From assembly GCF_022843985.1 (NCBI RefSeq), contig NZ_JALHMP010000036.1, positions 1 through 41,268 on the forward strand: a stretch of DNA of 41,268 nt, given 5' to 3'. Under the pieces are notes generated by a model. That model was not told where the DNA came from and did no database searches. It worked only from the letters and a program-made list of their open reading frames with translations. Positions 39,734 to 41,268 of the stretch are shown piece by piece. Each line of letters opens with the position of its first letter. The first letter of the stretch is position 1. This stretch comes from Phreatobacter sp. (GTDB lineage: Bacteria > Pseudomonadota > Alphaproteobacteria > Rhizobiales > Phreatobacteraceae). The position numbers and the translations under genes are program-made.

Positions 39734-40029
39734 GCGCCCTCCACCATCTGGTCGGCCATGTGGGCGGCGAGCGTGCCGATGGTGCGGAAGGGGCTGCGGG
39801 CGGACGAGAAGGCGGCGTCGTTCATCCAGTCGAAGGGCTTGCCGAAGCGCTCGCCGGCGAATTCCTCCAGCGCCAGCATGACCTCCAGCAGCCCCTGTGA
39901 ATCCACCACGGCCTTCTCGCCGATGAGGGGAGAGGCGGTGTCGAGGCCCGCCGCCGCCTCGCCGGTGATGAAGGCGACGAGGTCGCGGATCTTCGCCTCG
40001 ATGTCGCGGGCTGCCGCCTCTGCCGTCAT
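39730..40029 (-). CDS. Free-standing acyl carrier protein
   Basis: This 99-residue four-helix carrier has the phosphopantetheine serine Ser44 in VVDSQGLLEVMLALEE and a helix-3 end AFSSARSPFRTIGTLAAHM. The DSQG site differs from the DSLD of fatty-acid AcpP, and the gene is not next to fabD/fabF, so it serves a separate pathway. It would be loaded by the ligase two genes downstream or by another enzyme (inference). It is the first gene of the minus-strand unit, divergent from a second dehydrogenase with 120 bases between. Confidence 0.85.
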   Translation of the reverse strand: MTAEAAARDIEAKIRDLVAFITGEAAAGLDTASPLIGEKAVVDSQGLLEVMLALEEFAGERFGKPFDWMNDAAFSSARSPFRTIGTLAAHMADQMVEGA

Positions 40030-40149
40030 GTCCTGCCCCGATTCGCGCCGGGCCGATGATAGTCGATCCGCCGGCGCACCGCTGCCCCCCGGCCGGCGGG
40101 CTTGCCAAGCGCGCGGCCCGGCGGCGGAGTGTCGGCGGGGAGACGGGCC

Positions 40150-40971
40150 ATGAACGCAACGACGGAGCGGCCGCTGGCGGGCCAGGTGGCGCTGGTGACG
40201 GGGGCAGGCCGCGGCCTCGGCCGGGCCTTCGCCGAGACGCTGGCGGCCATGGGCGCCGCTGTCGCCATCCATGGCATGCGGGAGACCGGTCCGGCCGAAT
40301 ATGGCGAGGGCACCACGCTGACCGCCGTGGCGGCGGATGTGGCGGCGGCCCATGGCGTCCGGACGCTGCGGGTGCTCGGCGACCTGACCCGCGCCGCCGA
40401 GATCGACCGCGTCGTCGCCGAGACCGAAGCGGGCCTCGGCCCCGTCGCCATCCTCGTCCACAATGCCGGCGGCGACATCGCGGCCCGCGGCGGCAAGCCC
40501 GATCCGAACGATGCCGTGGGCATTGCGGAAGAGGATGTGCGCGCCGTGCTGGAGCGCAACCTCCTCTCCACCATCCTCACCTGCCAGGCGGTGGCGAAGG
40601 GCATGATGGCGCGGCGCGCGGGCCGTATCGTCACCCTCGGCTCGGTCGCCGCCTTCAAGGGCCGCACCAACGGCGCCATCTATGCCACCGCCAAGGCCGG
40701 CGTGACGCATTACACCCGCTGCCTCGCCGACCAGCTCCGTCCCTATGACGTCACCGTCAACTGCATCGCGCCCGGTGACACCCGGACCGGCCGTTTCCTC
40801 GGCACGCGCGCCGTCGATCCGGCGCGGCTGGCGGAGGCGGGCACCCTCGACCGCATCGCCACGGTGGACGAGGTGGCGCGGGTGGTGGAGATTTTCGCCG
40901 GACCGCTCGGCGCCTTCGTCTCCGGCCAGGTGCTGCGGGTGGATGGCGGCGGCCAGTGCTGGCCGGCGTAA
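40150..40971 (+). CDS. Short-chain dehydrogenase/reductase
   Basis: This 273-residue SDR has cofactor motif TGAGRGLG (about 17-24), an insertion after strand 2 (RETGPAEYGEGTTLTAVAAD), HNAGGDIAARGG, catalytic Ser in LGSVAAFKG, YATAK, and C-terminal FVSGQVLRVDGGGQCWPA. It is related to FabG and glucose/sorbitol dehydrogenases; the substrate is unknown. It is only loosely related to the dehydrogenase of the divergent operon. GGGGAG lies upstream of the ATG. It is followed 14 bases later by an aldehyde dehydrogenase gene, suggesting an operon. Confidence 0.87.
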   Translation: MNATTERPLAGQVALVTGAGRGLGRAFAETLAAMGAAVAIHGMRETGPAEYGEGTTLTAVAADVAAAHGVRTLRVLGDLTRAAEIDRVVAETEAGLGPVAILVHNAGGDIAARGGKPDPNDAVGIAEEDVRAVLERNLLSTILTCQAVAKGMMARRAGRIVTLGSVAAFKGRTNGAIYATAKAGVTHYTRCLADQLRPYDVTVNCIAPGDTRTGRFLGTRAVDPARLAEAGTLDRIATVDEVARVVEIFAGPLGAFVSGQVLRVDGGGQCWPA

Positions 40972-40985
40972 CGGGGACGACAGCG

Positions 40986-41268
40986 ATGCAGGACGCGACC
41001 ATGACGCCCGACCAATTGCCGCGCGTGACCTATTCCAACATCGCGGAGGATTTCTCCGGGGTGCACGCCCATCTCGACCGGGTGATCCCGGAGGTCGCGG
41101 TCGGGATGCTGGGCCGCGAGCGGGCCAACTGGATCGCCGGCCGGGACGATCGCAGCGGCGCGGCCTTCACCGCCGTCTCGCCCATCGACCGCGCACTCGC
41201 GCTCGGGACGTTTTTCGCGGCGGGGCCGGAGGCGGTGGACCGGGCGGTGACGGCGGCGCGCGCCGCCC
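40986..41268 (+). CDS. Aldehyde dehydrogenase (N-terminal part, runs off the edge)
   Basis: About 94 codons are visible. The sequence SPIDRALALGTFFAAGPEAVDRAVTAARAA is the N-terminal block of NAD(P)-dependent aldehyde dehydrogenases, which read 'SPID...LG.F..A....V..AV.AAR.A'. The catalytic part lies beyond the window. Two starts are possible: ATG 40986, or ATG 41001, which has AGGA 7 bases upstream. It follows the dehydrogenase gene by 14 bases, so alcohol-to-acid oxidation by the pair is plausible. Confidence 0.75.
   Translation, partial: MQDATMTPDQLPRVTYSNIAEDFSGVHAHLDRVIPEVAVGMLGRERANWIAGRDDRSGAAFTAVSPIDRALALGTFFAAGPEAVDRAVTAARAA

Overview
The window looks like a piece of chromosome from a G+C-rich alphaproteobacterium of the Hyphomicrobiales (Rhizobiales) type. 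Hand counts of ordinary coding lines give about 70% G+C. The C-P lyase layout, a DUF6481-type protein, TRAP and FadR-type gene sets, and short palindromic intergenic repeats all fit that group. I cannot name the genus. Coding density is high, no gap exceeds 300 bases, and I see no rRNA, tRNA, CRISPR array or insertion sequence.

Region 1 (1-6185) is phosphonate use: phnH (cut by the left edge) and phnG on the minus strand, divergent phnF, then the phnC-phnD-phnE-phnE importer on the minus strand and a divergent phosphonate-linked hexapeptide acyltransferase. Three 7-4-7 Pho boxes stand before the three phn promoters other than phnF. A PhnF-type palindrome abuts the one before phnG. A degenerate C-terminal piece of a second phnD lies between phnD and the first phnE.

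Region 2 (6186-13287) has an acyl-CoA synthetase/GNAT fusion of the Pat type, a lower-G+C two-gene island resembling a toxin-antitoxin pair, a small GNAT protein, a small membrane protein and an AidB-like acyl-CoA dehydrogenase. Region 3 (13288-20700) has an RND efflux adaptor and pump, then a LuxR-type response regulator convergent with a hybrid histidine kinase. Region 4 (20742-23526) is a zinc-type TonB-dependent receptor behind a Zur-like box, and a divergent small exported protein.

Region 5 (23530-32145) is a run of seven minus-strand genes: a TRAP transporter (Q, M, P), a DapA-family lyase, two tandem paralogous GGDEF membrane proteins and a proline-racemase-family epimerase with both catalytic cysteines. 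A divergent FadR-type GntR regulator flanks it. Uptake and breakdown of hydroxyproline or a related imino acid is the best reading, but it is an inference.

Region 6 (32312-37539) is mixed: DUF6481 protein, diacylglycerol-kinase-like lipid kinase with a metallophosphoesterase, an LldD-like FMN 2-hydroxyacid dehydrogenase, a CYTH protein and an SMP-30-type lactonase. Region 7 (37581-41268) starts with a large inverted repeat. It then holds an overlapping minus-strand operon of free-standing acyl carrier protein, short-chain dehydrogenase and short adenylate-forming ligase, divergent from a second dehydrogenase and the start of an aldehyde dehydrogenase. This last block looks like a small carrier-protein pathway of unknown product.
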